The notes beneath the pieces were generated by a model. That model saw nothing but the letters and a program-made list of their open reading frames with translations. It searched no databases and was not told the DNA's origin. This document shows positions 26,269 through 37,266 of a stretch of 64,000 nucleotides of DNA, one piece after another. A program made the translations under genes and the position numbers. Numbering within the stretch: the stretch's first letter is position 1; each line of letters begins with the position of its first letter. Source of the DNA: Pseudomonas sp. JAI120 (GTDB lineage: Bacteria; Pseudomonadota; Gammaproteobacteria; Pseudomonadales; Pseudomonadaceae); the NCBI RefSeq assembly GCF_014207255.1, contig NZ_JACHCZ010000002.1, forward strand, positions 310,001-374,000. The letters run 5' to 3'.

Positions 26269-29200
26269 ATGTCGAAATTTTTTATCGACCGTCCCATTTT
26301 CGCCTGGGTAATTGCCCTGGTGATCATGCTGGTCGGGGCACTGTCGATCCTGAAGCTGCCCATCAACCAATACCCGGCCATCGCGCCGACCGCCATCGAC
26401 ATCCAGGTGACATACCCAGGCGCGTCTGCACAAACCGTGCAGGACACCGTGGTGCAGGTCATCGAGCAACAGCTCAACGGTATCGACAACCTGCGTTATG
26501 TGGCCTCGGACAGTAACTCCGACGGCAGCATGACCATCACCGCGACGTTCAACCAGGGTACCAACCCGGACATCGCCCAGGTTCAGGTGCAGAACAAGCT
26601 CAACCTGGCGACCCCACTGCTGCCGCAAGAAGTACAGCAGCAGGGTATCCGCGTAACCAAGTCGGTGAAGAACTTCCTCATGGTAATCGGTCTGGTGTCG
26701 GAAGACGGCAGCATGACCAAGGATGACCTGTCCAACTACATCGTTTCCAACATCCAGGACCCGATTTCCCGGACTGCGGGTGTGGGTGACTTCCAGGTAT
26801 TCGGTTCGCAGTACGCCATGCGTATCTGGCTGGACCCGGCCAAGCTGAACAACTTCCAGCTCACGCCGGTCGATGTCAGCACCGCCATCTCTGCGCAGAA
26901 CGTCCAGGTGGCCACCGGTCAACTGGGCGGCCTGCCTGCCCTGCCCGGCAACCAGCTGAACGCGACCATCATCGGCAAGACCCGCCTGCAAACGGCGGAG
27001 CAGTTCGGCAATATCCTGATGAAGGTCAATGCCGACGGCTCCCAGGTTCGCCTGCATGACGTTGCCCGCATCGAACTCGGCGGCCAGAACTACAGCATCA
27101 GTGCGCAGTTCAACGGCAACCCGGCTTCCGGTATGGCGATCAAGCTCGCATCGGGCGCCAACGCCCTGGACACCGCCAAGGCCATCCGTGCCACTGTGGC
27201 GTCCCTGGAACCGTTCTTCCCGCCTGGCATGAAGGCGGTGGTGCCATATGACACCACCCCGGTCGTGACCGAATCGATTTCCGGTGTGGTACACACCCTG
27301 GTCGAAGCGATCGTGCTGGTGTTCCTGGTGATGTTCCTGTTCCTGCAGAACTTCCGTGCCACCATCATCACCACCATGACCGTACCGGTGGTATTGCTGG
27401 GTACCTTCGGGATCCTCGCGGCATTTGGTTTCACCATCAATACCCTGACCATGTTCGGCATGATCCTGGCCATCGGCTTGCTGGTGGACGACGCCATCGT
27501 CGTGGTGGAGAACGTCGAGCGGGTAATGGCCGAGGAACACCTGTCGCCGAAAGAAGCGACGGTCAAGTCCATGGGCCAGATCCAGGGCGCCCTGGTGGGT
27601 ATTGCCCTGGTGCTGTCGGCGGTACTGTTGCCGATGGCGTTCTTCGGCGGCTCCACCGGTGTGATCTACAAACAGTTCTCCATCACCATCGTTTCGGCCA
27701 TGGCGTTGTCGGTACTGGTTGCGCTGATCTTCACCCCGGCCCTGTGCGCCACCATGCTCAAGCCGATCGATCCGGAGAAGCACGGCCAACCCAAGCGCGG
27801 TTTCTTCGGCTGGTTCAACCGCACCTTCGACCGTGGCGTCCTCAGCTACGAGCGCGGCGTGGGTAACATGATCAAGCACAAGATCCCGGCGTTCCTGGTG
27901 TACGCGCTGATCATCGCCGGCATGATCTGGCTGTTCATGCGCATCCCGGCTGCGTTCCTGCCCGATGAAGACCAGGGTGTGATCTTTGCCCAGGTGCAGA
28001 CCCCGGTAGGTTCGTCGGCTGAACGTACGCAAAAAGTCATCGACGATATGCGCGCCTACCTGCTCAATGACAAGGAAGGCGAGCCAGGCGAAGGCAAAGG
28101 CGTGAAATCGGTGTTTACCGTAAACGGCTTCAACTTCGCCGGTCGTGGCCAGAGTTCGGGCCTGGCCTTCGTGATGCTCAAGCCGTGGGACGAGCGTGAT
28201 GCTTCCACCTCGGTATTCGAGATTGCCAAGCGTGCCCAGGGTTACTTCATGCAGACCTTCCAGGACGCCATGGTGTTTGCCATTGTGCCGCCGTCTGTAC
28301 TGGAACTCGGTAACGCCACCGGTTTCGACGTGTTCCTGCAAGACCAGGGCGGTGTCGGCCATGAAAAACTGATGGCTGCGCGTAACCAGTTCCTGGGCAT
28401 GGCTGCCCAGAGCAAGATCCTGGCCGGTGTGCGCCCCAACGGCGTAAACGATGAGCCGCAATACGAGCTCACCGTGGATGACGAGAAGGCCAGCGCCCAA
28501 GGCATCACGCTGTCCAACATCAACCAGACCCTGGCGATTGCCTTGGGTGGCAGCTACGTCAACGACTTCATCGACCGTGGTCGAGTGAAGAAGGTGTACG
28601 TGCAGGGTGAAGCCGCCAGCCGGATGTCCCCGGAAGACCTGAACAAATGGTACGTGCGCAGCGACTCCGGGAAGATGGTGCCGTTGTCGGCCATCGCCTC
28701 GGGCAAGTGGATTTACGGCTCGCCGAAGCTCTCGCGTTATAACGGTGTAGCGGCGATGGAAATCCTCGGTACCCCGGCACCGGGCTACAGTACCGGTGAC
28801 GCCATGGCCGAAGTTGAACGCATCGCCAAGCAATTGCCGGCGGGCGTGGGCTATGCCTGGACGGGCCTGTCGTATGAAGAACGTCTGTCCGGCTCCCAGG
28901 CGCCGGCGCTGTATGCGCTGTCGCTGCTGGTGGTGTTCCTGTGCCTCGCGGCGCTGTACGAAAGCTGGTCGATCCCGATCGCAGTGATCCTGGTGGTTCC
29001 GCTGGGCGTGGTGGGTGCGTTGATCGCCACCAGCATGCGCGGCTTGTCCAACGACGTGTTCTTCCAGGTGGGCTTGTTGGTAACGGTGGGCCTGGCGGCG
29101 AAGAACGCCATTCTGATCGTCGAGTTCGCCAAGGAGCTCCACGAGCAAGGCAAAGGCATCGTCGAAGCTGCCATCGAGGCTTCCCGGATGCGTCTGCGGC

Positions 29201-29430
29201 CGATCATCATGACCTCCATGGCGTTCGTCCTCGGCGTATTGCCGCTGGCGATCTCCTCGGGCGCCGGCTCAGGCAGCCAGCACGCGATCGGTACCGGCGT
29301 AATTGGCGGTATGATCACGGCCACGGTATTGGCGATCTTCTGGGTGCCACTGTTCTTCGCAACTGTGTCCGCCATGGGCGAACGTAAAAAGACTGAACCT
29401 AAGCACACTTCTAAAGAGGCTGGCCAATGA
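26269..29430 (+). CDS. emhB: RND multidrug/solvent efflux pump EmhB/TtgB
   Basis: A 1053-residue HAE1-type RND transporter of the AcrB/MexB kind. The N-terminus [20 protein letters not shown] is typical. Proton-relay residues are present: Asp407 and Asp408 in [12 protein letters not shown], and Lys945 in [15 protein letters not shown]. Two large periplasmic loops and twelve helices are seen, and the length is that of MexB. It would pump hydrophobic antibiotics, aromatic hydrocarbons and solvents out, using the proton gradient. Its stop overlaps the emhC start (ATGA). Confidence 0.96.
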   Translation: MSKFFIDRPIFAWVIALVIMLVGALSILKLPINQYPAIAPTAIDIQVTYPGASAQTVQDTVVQVIEQQLNGIDNLRYVASDSNSDGSMTITATFNQGTNPDIAQVQVQNKLNLATPLLPQEVQQQGIRVTKSVKNFLMVIGLVSEDGSMTKDDLSNYIVSNIQDPISRTAGVGDFQVFGSQYAMRIWLDPAKLNNFQLTPVDVSTAISAQNVQVATGQLGGLPALPGNQLNATIIGKTRLQTAEQFGNILMKVNADGSQVRLHDVARIELGGQNYSISAQFNGNPASGMAIKLASGANALDTAKAIRATVASLEPFFPPGMKAVVPYDTTPVVTESISGVVHTLVEAIVLVFLVMFLFLQNFRATIITTMTVPVVLLGTFGILAAFGFTINTLTMFGMILAIGLLVDDAIVVVENVERVMAEEHLSPKEATVKSMGQIQGALVGIALVLSAVLLPMAFFGGSTGVIYKQFSITIVSAMALSVLVALIFTPALCATMLKPIDPEKHGQPKRGFFGWFNRTFDRGVLSYERGVGNMIKHKIPAFLVYALIIAGMIWLFMRIPAAFLPDEDQGVIFAQVQTPVGSSAERTQKVIDDMRAYLLNDKEGEPGEGKGVKSVFTVNGFNFAGRGQSSGLAFVMLKPWDERDASTSVFEIAKRAQGYFMQTFQDAMVFAIVPPSVLELGNATGFDVFLQDQGGVGHEKLMAARNQFLGMAAQSKILAGVRPNGVNDEPQYELTVDDEKASAQGITLSNINQTLAIALGGSYVNDFIDRGRVKKVYVQGEAASRMSPEDLNKWYVRSDSGKMVPLSAIASGKWIYGSPKLSRYNGVAAMEILGTPAPGYSTGDAMAEVERIAKQLPAGVGYAWTGLSYEERLSGSQAPALYALSLLVVFLCLAALYESWSIPIAVILVVPLGVVGALIATSMRGLSNDVFFQVGLLVTVGLAAKNAILIVEFAKELHEQGKGIVEAAIEASRMRLRPIIMTSMAFVLGVLPLAISSGAGSGSQHAIGTGVIGGMITATVLAIFWVPLFFATVSAMGERKKTEPKHTSKEAGQ

Positions 29431-30884
29431 GCAAGTCGCTACTTTCCTTAGCCGTCACGGCATTCGTGCTCAGTGGCTGCTCGCTGATCCCTGACTACCA
29501 GCGCCCTGAAGCGCCGGTGGCAGCTCAGTTCCCACAGGGGCCGGCGTATTCGTCGGCCCAGGCGCCGGGCCAGGCCGCCGCCGAGCAGGGCTGGAAGCAG
29601 TTTTTCCATGACCCTGCCCTGCAACAGCTGATCCAGACCGCGCTGGTGAACAACCGTGACCTGCGTGTCGCGGCCCTGAACATCGACGCCTATGCGGCGC
29701 AGTACCAGATCCAGCGTGCCGACCTGTTCCCGGCCGTATCGGCCACGGGCAGCGGAAGCCGTTCGCGCACCCCGGCCAAGCTGTCGCAGACCGGCGAATC
29801 GACCATCACCAGCCAGTACTCGGCCGGCCTCGGGATCAGTTCTTATGAGCTGGACCTGTTCGGTCGTGTGCGCAGCCTGAGTGAAGAAGCCCTGCAAAAG
29901 TACTTCGCCACTGAAGAAGCGCGGCGCAGCACCCAGATCAGCCTGGTGGCCAGTGTGGCGAATGCCTACCTGACCTGGCAGGCCGACAAGGAACTGCTCA
30001 AGCTGACCCAGGACACCCTGGGTGCGTACGAGCAGAGCTTCAAGCTGACCTCGCGCAGCAACGAAGTCGGCGTGGCCTCGGCCCTCGACCTCAGCCAGGC
30101 GCGCACCTCGGTGGAAAACGCCCGCGTAGCACTGGCGCGCTATACCCGCCAGGTGGCCCAGGACGAAAACAGCCTGACCCTGCTGCTGGGCACCGGCCTG
30201 CCAGCGAATATCGCCAGCAAGCCGCTGTCGGATGACCTGCTCAGCGACGTCCCGGCCGGCTTGCCCTCGGACCTGCTGCAACGTCGTCCCGACATCGTGC
30301 AGGCCGAGTACAACCTCAAGGCCGCCAACGCCAACATCGGTGCGGCCCGTGCAGCGTTCTTCCCGAGCATCAGCCTGACCGCCAGCGCCGGCACCGCCAG
30401 CCCTACCCTGGGCGGCCTGTTTAAAGGCGGTTCGGGCACCTGGTCGTTCGCCCCACAGATCAACATCCCGATCTTCAACGCCGGCAGCCTGCGCGCTAGC
30501 CTGGACTACTCGAAGATCCAGAAAGAGATCAACGTGGCGAACTACGAGAAGGCGATCCAGACCGGCTTCCAGGAAGTCTCCGACGGCCTCGCCGCGCGTG
30601 AGACCTACAAACAGCAGCTGGAAGCCCAGCGTGGCTTCGTCGCGGCCAACCAGGATTACTACCGCCTGGCCGAGCGTCGCTACCGCATCGGTGTCGACAG
30701 CAACCTGACCTTCCTCGACGCCCAGCGCCAACTGTTCAGTGCCCAGCAATCGCTGATCACCGACCGCCTGGCGCAGCTGACCAGCGAGGTCAACCTGTAC
30801 AAGGCCCTCGGCGGTGGCTGGAACGAGCAGACCGCGAAGAACGAACCGCTGAAAGAAGAAGCACCGGCGTTGAAGTTGTTCTGA
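29427..30884 (+). CDS. emhC: Outer-membrane efflux channel EmhC/TtgC (OprM family)
   Basis: A 485-residue TolC-like lipoprotein channel. The lipobox is LSGC with Cys18, followed by two outer-membrane efflux repeats ([31 protein letters not shown] and later [32 protein letters not shown]). It completes the tripartite pump with EmhA and EmhB and overlaps the emhB end by four bases. A rho-independent terminator follows directly after the stop. Confidence 0.95.
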   Translation: MSKSLLSLAVTAFVLSGCSLIPDYQRPEAPVAAQFPQGPAYSSAQAPGQAAAEQGWKQFFHDPALQQLIQTALVNNRDLRVAALNIDAYAAQYQIQRADLFPAVSATGSGSRSRTPAKLSQTGESTITSQYSAGLGISSYELDLFGRVRSLSEEALQKYFATEEARRSTQISLVASVANAYLTWQADKELLKLTQDTLGAYEQSFKLTSRSNEVGVASALDLSQARTSVENARVALARYTRQVAQDENSLTLLLGTGLPANIASKPLSDDLLSDVPAGLPSDLLQRRPDIVQAEYNLKAANANIGAARAAFFPSISLTASAGTASPTLGGLFKGGSGTWSFAPQINIPIFNAGSLRASLDYSKIQKEINVANYEKAIQTGFQEVSDGLAARETYKQQLEAQRGFVAANQDYYRLAERRYRIGVDSNLTFLDAQRQLFSAQQSLITDRLAQLTSEVNLYKALGGGWNEQTAKNEPLKEEAPALKLF

Positions 30885-30900
30885 TAGCGCCGTTGTAATC

Positions 30901-30934
30901 AAAACCGCTTCCTTTACTGGAAGCGGTTTTTTTA
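30901..30934 (+). terminator. Rho-independent terminator of emhABC
   Basis: AAAACCGCTTCC-TTTACT-GGAAGCGGTTTT, a 12-bp stem with a T-run, starts 17 bases after the emhC stop. Confidence 0.92.
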
Positions 30935-30970
30935 TGCCCGGTCATCGGTGCTTTGCGATAGCCAGAATGT

Positions 30971-31040
30971 TTTTGTGACAGCGGGCTTGGTTTGGGGCTG
31001 CTTCGCAGCCCAACGCGGGGCAAGCCCGCTCGCCACAAAA
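30971..31040. repeat. REPIN of a second type (GCGGGCTTG family)
   Basis: TTTTGTGACAGCGGGCTTGG at the left and CAAGCCCGCTCGCCACAAAA at the right are inverted copies around a perfect hairpin, GGGCTG-CTTCG-CAGCCC. This differs from the GTGGGAGGGGGC type found elsewhere in the window. Confidence 0.85.
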
Positions 31041-31122
31041 CTCTCCCGCCTTGCTTTGCGCTCAACCTTTCAGGGTAAAATCTGTCACAGATTCTTACAG
31101 ACCACAGAGGGAGCTTGTCGTA

Positions 31123-32820
31123 ATGATCGTAGGAATCGACTTGGGGACCACAAACAGTCTCGCAGCCGTCTGGCGCGGTGATGCCGCCGAAATGGTGCCC
31201 AATGCCCTGGGCCAGTTGCTGACCCCAAGCGTGGTCGGGCTGGATGACCAAGGCCGTGTCCTGGTAGGCCAGGCCGCCAAAGAGCGCCTGCACACCCACC
31301 CGCACCTGACCACCTCGCTGTTCAAGCGCTACATGGGCAGCGCCACCGAAGTGCGCCTGGGCGACCGCTCGTTCCGCCCCGAAGAACTCTCGGCGTTGGT
31401 GCTCAAAAGCCTCAAGGAGGACATCGAGCGTACCTACGGCCAAACCGTCACCGACGCAGTGATCAGCGTGCCCGCCTACTTCAGCGACGGCCAACGCAAG
31501 GCCACGCGCATCGCCGGTGAACTGGCGGGGCTCACCGTTGAGAAACTGATCAACGAACCGACCGCAGCGGCCCTGGCCTACGGCCTGCATCAGCGTGATA
31601 AAGAAACCTCGTTCCTGGTCTTCGACCTCGGAGGTGGCACCTTTGACGTGTCGATCATCGAGTTGTTCGACGGCGTGATGGAGGTCCGCGCCAGCGCCGG
31701 CGACAACTTCCTCGGTGGCGAAGACTTCGACACCCTGTTGCTCGAACACTTTGTCGACAGCCAACGTAACGCCACAGGTTTCCCGCCCACCCGCACTGTG
31801 CTGCAAGCCCTGCGCCGCGAAGCCGAGCGCGTGCGCAAAGCCCTGGGCCAGGATGACAGTGCTGAGTTCGCCCTGCGTGTCGACGGCCAGCAATGGGTGA
31901 AAACCGTCACCCAACAGGAACTGGCCAAGCTCTACACCCCGCTGCTGGAACGCCTGCGCGCGCCGATCGAACGCGCCCTGCGCGATGCGCGGATTCGGGT
32001 CGGCGACCTGGATGAAATCCTGCTGGTGGGCGGCACCACGCGCATGCCGCTGGTACGCAAACTCGCCGCCGGCCTGTTCGGGCGCTTCCCCTCCATCAGC
32101 CTCGATCCCGACCAGGTGGTCGCCCACGGCGCGGCGATCCAGGCCGCGCTCAAGGCGCGCTCCGCCGCCCTCGAAGAAGTGGTGCTGACCGACGTCTGCC
32201 CCTACACCCTGGGCATCGAAACCTCGAACCAGTACGGCGGCCATATCGAAAGTGGCCATTACCTGCCGTTGATCGAACGCAACAGCAGCGTGCCGGTGAG
32301 CCGGGTCAAAAGCGTGGTCACCCTGCACGACGACCAGACCCGCGTGCTGCTGAAGATCTACCAGGGCGAAAGCCGCCTGGTCAAAGACAACATTGAGCTG
32401 GGCCAACTGGATATTCCCGTGCCCAAGCGTAAGGCCGGTGAAGTGTCCCTGGACGTGCGTTTCACCTACGACAACAACGGCCTGCTGGAAGCCCAGGTGA
32501 ATATCCCGCTGACCGGCGAGCAGCATTCGCTGGTGATCGAGAACAACCCCGGCGTGCTCAACCCGCAGGAGATCCAGCAACGCCTGCAAGCCCTGGCGCA
32601 ATTGAAGGTCCACCCACGCGACCAGCAGGTCAACACCGTGCTGGTCGCCCGCCTCGAACGGCTCTACCAGGAAAACCTCGGCGAGCTGCGCGAACAGCTC
32701 GGCCATTGGGCGGCGCAGTTCCAGCAGGTACTCGACACCCAGGACGAACGCCGCATCCGCGAAGCGCGCAGCGAACTGACCCGTCAACTTGAGCAACTCG
32801 ACAACGGGTTCTGGCGCTGA
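31123..32820 (+). CDS. hscC: Hsp70-type chaperone HscC
   Basis: A 565-residue Hsp70 protein, shorter than DnaK (about 640) and similar in length to E. coli HscC (556). Nucleotide-binding motifs: MIVGIDLGTTNSLAAVW (1-17), VISVPAYFSDGQRKATR, INEPTAAALAYGL and FDLGGGTFDVSIIE. The substrate domain starts near residue 360 (YTLGIETSNQYGGHIESGHYL) and is followed by a shortened lid. The ATG at 31123 has a poor ribosome site (GGGAGCTTGTCGTA), but it is the Hsp70 consensus start. A J-domain-like gene follows 10 bases later, as for HscC and its DjlB/DjlC partners in E. coli. Confidence 0.92.
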   Translation: MIVGIDLGTTNSLAAVWRGDAAEMVPNALGQLLTPSVVGLDDQGRVLVGQAAKERLHTHPHLTTSLFKRYMGSATEVRLGDRSFRPEELSALVLKSLKEDIERTYGQTVTDAVISVPAYFSDGQRKATRIAGELAGLTVEKLINEPTAAALAYGLHQRDKETSFLVFDLGGGTFDVSIIELFDGVMEVRASAGDNFLGGEDFDTLLLEHFVDSQRNATGFPPTRTVLQALRREAERVRKALGQDDSAEFALRVDGQQWVKTVTQQELAKLYTPLLERLRAPIERALRDARIRVGDLDEILLVGGTTRMPLVRKLAAGLFGRFPSISLDPDQVVAHGAAIQAALKARSAALEEVVLTDVCPYTLGIETSNQYGGHIESGHYLPLIERNSSVPVSRVKSVVTLHDDQTRVLLKIYQGESRLVKDNIELGQLDIPVPKRKAGEVSLDVRFTYDNNGLLEAQVNIPLTGEQHSLVIENNPGVLNPQEIQQRLQALAQLKVHPRDQQVNTVLVARLERLYQENLGELREQLGHWAAQFQQVLDTQDERRIREARSELTRQLEQLDNGFWR

Positions 32821-32830
32821 GGGAACACCG

Positions 32831-34438
32831 ATGGATTGCTGGACCGTACTGCAACTGCCGGATGACGCCGACGAGCGCAGCATCAAGCGCAGCTATGCGC
32901 GATTGCTGAAAAGCTGCCGCCCGGACGACGATGCCCAAGGCTTCCAGCGCCTGCGCGAAGCCTATGAACACGCGCTGAGTGAAGCACGCTGGCGGGCTGA
33001 TAACGAAGAGGCAGAACGCATCCAGGCGCCCGTGGCCGACGCGGTCTACGGAAACCTGAATGACCTGGCCGAACTGATGAACATCAGCCCCGTCAGCCCT
33101 GCGCCCTTCGAAGCCCACACACCCGACCCGGCCCAGGCACTGCTCGACGGCCTCAACGCGCGTAACCTCGATGAACGCTGGGCCCAGGCTCGGCAACAGG
33201 GCTGCACCGATGCGTTCCAGGCCGGCCTGTTGCGCCATTGTTTCGAAGCACCGGGCGAACGCAGCGCCATCGCCGGTTGGGCCGCGCAACACCTAGAATG
33301 GCTGACCCCCTGGCAGCAGGTGGCGATGACGTCCTGGCAATACGAAGCGCTGACCGGCGAACTGCTGCAAGACTACCGCCGCACCCTGCAGGAACTCCTG
33401 GAGCAAAAGGCCGAGCGCGAGTTCATCACCCAGCTCACGCAGTACAACGACCAACCCTGGCTGCGGGTGTTCGACCTGCAACAGCAGTGGCAACGTATCG
33501 TCCTGCACCTGCTGCATGACACCCAATGGAGCGTGCCGCTGTTCGAGCGCGTGTGCCAGGCCTTCGGCTGGGACGACCAGAAAGGCGTCTACCCGGAACC
33601 GGCGTGGATGTGGCGCGAATTGGTGTCGCGTTGCGAGCAGGAAAGCTTCTACGCCAGCTTACAAGACAAGGCCCAGGATACGACATGGAAATCCGCCGAC
33701 GCCATGGCGGCGCGCCTGCTGCTCACGCCAATGTCAGCGACACAACAAAAACAGATGACGGAGCGCTTCGACAGTAACGCCTGGAATGCCTGTCAGCATC
33801 TGGCCGAAATCCTGACCTGGCGCTACCCGCAGTTGGTTGAGCGGCTCCCCCAGGCCAATGTGTTTTTTTGGCGAGAGCTCCTCCCCAGGCCGGTATCCCA
33901 TCACAGTTGGATACGGGTATGGGGCGGCCTGGCGTTGGCAGCCGCCTTGGCCGTTTCCCCCCATACAAAAATGGATAGGCTCAGCGATGCCGTCATTGTC
34001 GTGATACTGACCTTTGTGCCTGCCATTATCGGCATCCGTGGCACTCAATTGTGGGCGGTCCTGACATCACAGCTGATCGTCCAGGACCTGTGGCTCAGCA
34101 AGCACTTGCTGCCGTCACGGTTCAACCCCCATCAACACTGGCTGGTGCTGCGCCACGGCATTCCTCAAGTGGGCATGCTGCTGATGTTCGGCTTGTTGCT
34201 GGGCGTAATAGGCATGCTGACGTACTTGGGGATGATCGGCATCCATCTGTTCCACAGCAGGCGTATCGGCAAAGTGAATGAGCATGTCGAGCACTTTTAC
34301 CCTTGGGTCAGCGGCTTGCATTGGGCGCACTGGAGTCCGCTGCAGGTGGCTTTCCTGACCGTGATGGCAGCGGTCACCCTACTCTGCCAGAGGTACTTGC
34401 CAGAGATCCCGTGGACGAGCCTGCTCTACTTCCTCTGA
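32831..34438 (+). CDS. J-domain-like membrane protein, degenerate HPD, partner of HscC
   Basis: A 535-residue protein. Residues 1-50 have the helix pattern of a J domain (CWTVLQLPDDADERSIKRSYARLLKSCRPDDD), but the invariant HPD reads RPD at 30-32. The middle is a soluble helical domain of about 300 residues, and the C-terminal third has several membrane helices (about 370-400, 405-430, 455-490, 515-533). It starts 10 bases after hscC. E. coli HscC works with membrane-linked J proteins (DjlB, DjlC), so this is probably its co-chaperone. The His to Arg change would be expected to weaken ATPase stimulation, so either the pair has adapted or the role has changed. Confidence 0.75.
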   Translation: MDCWTVLQLPDDADERSIKRSYARLLKSCRPDDDAQGFQRLREAYEHALSEARWRADNEEAERIQAPVADAVYGNLNDLAELMNISPVSPAPFEAHTPDPAQALLDGLNARNLDERWAQARQQGCTDAFQAGLLRHCFEAPGERSAIAGWAAQHLEWLTPWQQVAMTSWQYEALTGELLQDYRRTLQELLEQKAEREFITQLTQYNDQPWLRVFDLQQQWQRIVLHLLHDTQWSVPLFERVCQAFGWDDQKGVYPEPAWMWRELVSRCEQESFYASLQDKAQDTTWKSADAMAARLLLTPMSATQQKQMTERFDSNAWNACQHLAEILTWRYPQLVERLPQANVFFWRELLPRPVSHHSWIRVWGGLALAAALAVSPHTKMDRLSDAVIVVILTFVPAIIGIRGTQLWAVLTSQLIVQDLWLSKHLLPSRFNPHQHWLVLRHGIPQVGMLLMFGLLLGVIGMLTYLGMIGIHLFHSRRIGKVNEHVEHFYPWVSGLHWAHWSPLQVAFLTVMAAVTLLCQRYLPEIPWTSLLYFL

Positions 34439-34591
34439 GCCATTGAACCGGCGCCTCCTTGACAAAGGGAGGCCCGGCAACTTGCGTTCGATCATCGCCC
34501 ACAACCCGCCCACCCCCGATTGAACCGCCCCCGCACCGCCCCGCACCATGGCCGCCACCTGCATAAACTCAATAACAACAGGTTCTACGCC

Positions 34592-35842
34592 ATGAGCACT
34601 TTTCACCCGCGCCGGCTGCTGCTGGCCACCACTATCGCCAGTCTTGCCCTGCCCGTCGTCGCCGAAGAACACGGTTTTCTCGAAGACGCCAGCGCCAACC
34701 TCAACCTGCGTAATTTCTACTTCAACCGCAATTTCACCAACCCGACCAAGACCCAGGGCGGCGCACAGGAGTGGACGCAGAGTTTCATCCTCGATGCCAA
34801 GTCCGGCTTTACCCAGGGCACCGTCGGTTTCGGGGTGGATGTGCTGGGGTTGTACTCGTTGAAGCTCGATGGCGGGCGCGGTACCGGTGGCACCCAGCTG
34901 TTGCCGCTGGACCACGATGGCCGCCCTGCGGATGAATTCGGGCGTCTCGGCGTGGCGTTCAAGGCGCGTATTTCCAAGACCGAAGTAAAGGTCGGCGAAT
35001 GGATGCCGGTGTTGCCGATCCTGCGTGCGGACGATGGCCGCTCCCTGCCGCAAACCCTGCGCGGCGGGCAGATCACGTCGAAGGAAATCGACGGTCTGAC
35101 CCTGTACGGCGGCCAGTTCCGCGCCAACAGCCCGCGAGACGACAGCAGCATGTCGGACATGTCGATGGTCGGCAAAACCGCGTTCACCTCGGACCGCTTC
35201 AACTTCCAGGGCGGCGAGTACGCCTTCAACGACAAACGCACGCAGATCGGTCTGTGGAACGCCCAGCTCAAGGACATCTACAGCCAACAGTTCGTCAACC
35301 TGATCCACAGCCAGCCCGTGGGCGACTGGACCCTGGGCGCCAACCTCGGGTTCTTCTACGGCAAGGACGACGGCAGCGCCCGCGCCGGCGACCTGGACAA
35401 CAAGACCTGGTCCGGCCTGTTCTCGGCCAAGTATGGCGGCAACACCTTCTACGTCGGCCTGCAAAAACTCACCGGCAACAGCGCGTGGATGCGCGTCAAC
35501 GGCACCAGCGGCGGCACCCTCGCCAACGACAGCTACAACTCGAGTTACGACAACGCCGAGGAAAAATCCTGGCAAGTACGCCACGACTACAACTTCGCCG
35601 CCCTCGGTGTACCGGGCCTGACCCTGATGAACCGCTATATCAGCGGCAGCAACGTGCACACGGGCACCATCACCGACGGCAAGGAATGGGGTCGCGAAAG
35701 CGAATTGGGCTACACCGTACAAAGCGGCGCGATGAAAAACCTTATGGTGCGCTGGCGCAATTCCAGCATACGCCGCGATTACAGCAACAACGAGTTCGAT
35801 GAAAACCGGTTGATCGTCAGTTACCCGATAAGTCTGCTGTAA
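34592..35842 (+). CDS. OprD-family outer-membrane porin
   Basis: A 416-residue outer-membrane porin. The signal peptide ends near VVA|EEHGFLED (residue about 24). Then DASANLNLRNFYFNRNF and GQEWTQSF-like blocks and the C-terminal FDENRLIVSYPISLL are the usual OprD (OprD/OpdK) features; the 18-strand barrel has basic ladder residues. These channels take up amino acids or aromatic and other carboxylates. It lies upstream of the pca cluster on the opposite strand, with one gene between, so it might import an aromatic acid, but this is guesswork from position. ATG used at 34592; AACAGG is a poor ribosome site. Confidence 0.9.
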   Translation: MSTFHPRRLLLATTIASLALPVVAEEHGFLEDASANLNLRNFYFNRNFTNPTKTQGGAQEWTQSFILDAKSGFTQGTVGFGVDVLGLYSLKLDGGRGTGGTQLLPLDHDGRPADEFGRLGVAFKARISKTEVKVGEWMPVLPILRADDGRSLPQTLRGGQITSKEIDGLTLYGGQFRANSPRDDSSMSDMSMVGKTAFTSDRFNFQGGEYAFNDKRTQIGLWNAQLKDIYSQQFVNLIHSQPVGDWTLGANLGFFYGKDDGSARAGDLDNKTWSGLFSAKYGGNTFYVGLQKLTGNSAWMRVNGTSGGTLANDSYNSSYDNAEEKSWQVRHDYNFAALGVPGLTLMNRYISGSNVHTGTITDGKEWGRESELGYTVQSGAMKNLMVRWRNSSIRRDYSNNEFDENRLIVSYPISLL

Positions 35843-35926
35843 TCCAGCGCGACACTTACTGTATCGTGCGCGCCTGCCGCTGCTGATCCGCCCAGCAGCG
35901 GCCTCTTATTCGAGCCTGCGCACACC

Positions 35927-36826
35927 ATGAAATCCTTTGCCTTAGCAAACGCCGTGCTTGCCCTGGTGTTATGCCTCAGCGGCTGTATCGGCGCGCCCAT
36001 CGCCCTGACAACGCAGACCGAGCAACGCCTGCAAGCCGAGGCGCCGATCCGTTTTTTGCTGACCTTCGACGATGGCCCCAGTGCTTCGGGCTACGACAAC
36101 CCCAGCCGTTCAGTGGTCGCCGACCTGGCACACAACCCGGTGCTGCCGGGGATCAAGGCGGTGTTCTTCCTGCAGACCGAAGCGGCCCGCTCCGGCGGCA
36201 GTTCGCGGGGGCGCAAGACCATGGAACGCGAGTATGCGGGCGGCCATATCCTGGCGTTCCATACGGCGACGGCGTTTCATACCAACCATCGCTGGCTGAG
36301 CAATACCGAACTGGAAAGCACCCTCACCCAGGGCGCGGCGGATATCGCCTCGATCACCGGCGCACCGCCCGTGCTGGTGCGCCCGCCGTTCTGGAACTAC
36401 GACCGGCGCACCTTCGCCGCCTACCAGCGCCATGGCATGCAGGTCTTGCTGACCGACCTGAGCGCCAATGACGGCAAGATCTGGGGCTTCAACGGCAGCC
36501 CACGTCGCCGCGCCAACCTGTACCGACAACTGTCGGTGGTGCGCGAGCGCATCGCACTGGACGAATTGCCCACGGTGGACGGCGTGATACCGGTGGTGGT
36601 GACCTTCCACGACATCAACCGCTACACCGCGCGGCATATGCAGGAATACCTGCAGATCCTGCTGGACAGCGCCCGAGTCAACGGCATGAAGACCGCCACC
36701 GAACCGTTCTACACCGATACGGCCGCCCTGCAACGCGCGGCGCTGGCGCGTACGGTCAAAGATGTGAATGAAGCCGTGCATCTTCCGGGCGTGTGGAATT
36801 GGGTGTGGGACGCAGACTCCCACTGA
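35927..36826 (+). CDS. Polysaccharide deacetylase-family lipoprotein
   Basis: A 299-residue probable lipoprotein (LSGC, Cys20) with a carbohydrate esterase 4 (NodB) domain. Motif 1 is TFDDGPS (about residues 45-51), motif 2 is the HTATAFHTNH stretch with the metal His residues, motif 3 is RPPFWNYDRRT, and motif 4 has FHDIN. These residues bind the zinc and deacetylate N-acetylated sugars, so it could act on peptidoglycan or an exopolysaccharide at the cell envelope. It is convergent with pcaC; the two stops abut. Confidence 0.85.
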   Translation: MKSFALANAVLALVLCLSGCIGAPIALTTQTEQRLQAEAPIRFLLTFDDGPSASGYDNPSRSVVADLAHNPVLPGIKAVFFLQTEAARSGGSSRGRKTMEREYAGGHILAFHTATAFHTNHRWLSNTELESTLTQGAADIASITGAPPVLVRPPFWNYDRRTFAAYQRHGMQVLLTDLSANDGKIWGFNGSPRRRANLYRQLSVVRERIALDELPTVDGVIPVVVTFHDINRYTARHMQEYLQILLDSARVNGMKTATEPFYTDTAALQRAALARTVKDVNEAVHLPGVWNWVWDADSH

Positions 36827-37219
36827 TCACTCGCGCGACTCGACACCCAGCTCATCCCATACAGACTCCGCTAGGTGAAACGTGGCATTAGCCGCCGGAA
36901 TCCCGCAATAGATCGCACTCTGCATCAGTACTTCCTTGATCTCGGCGCGGCTCACGCCGTTACTGGCCGCCGCACGCAAATGCAGCTTCAACTCTTCACT
37001 GCGGTTCATGCCGATCAGCATGGCGATGGTGATCAGGCTGCGGGTGTGCCGAGGCAGCCCGGGGCGGGTCCAAATATCACCCCAGGCGTGGCGGGTGATC
37101 ATCTCTTGGAACTCGCTGTTGAACTCGGTCAGGGCATTGAGGCTGCGGTCGACATGGGCATCGCCCAGCACTTCGCGGCGCACTTGCAGGCCATCGGCAT
37201 AACGTTGTTTCTCGTCCAC
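36827..37219 (-). CDS. pcaC: 4-carboxymuconolactone decarboxylase PcaC
   Basis: A 130-residue CMD family enzyme that turns gamma-carboxymuconolactone into 3-oxoadipate enol-lactone. DEKQRYADGLQVRREVLGD, FQEMITRHAWGDIWTRPGL and SRAEIKEVLMQSAIYCGIPAANATFH carry the conserved Glu, Cys and His residues. The start is a GTG at 37219 (VDEKQRY, matching the family start), with AGGAG 6 bases before it. It is the last gene of the pca cluster, 47 bases after pcaD. Confidence 0.93.
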   Translation of the reverse strand: MDEKQRYADGLQVRREVLGDAHVDRSLNALTEFNSEFQEMITRHAWGDIWTRPGLPRHTRSLITIAMLIGMNRSEELKLHLRAAASNGVSRAEIKEVLMQSAIYCGIPAANATFHLAESVWDELGVESRE

Positions 37220-37266
37220 AAAAAACTCCTGCTTCAATAAGATTTCAACTCGCCACAACAGCTGCC

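Noticed and set aside
25042..29148. A 1368-codon open frame on the minus strand opposite emhAB
   Set aside because: It is a shadow of the GC-rich efflux genes: it has low-complexity His/Arg/Gln/Gly-rich sequence, no domain, and covers two certain genes.
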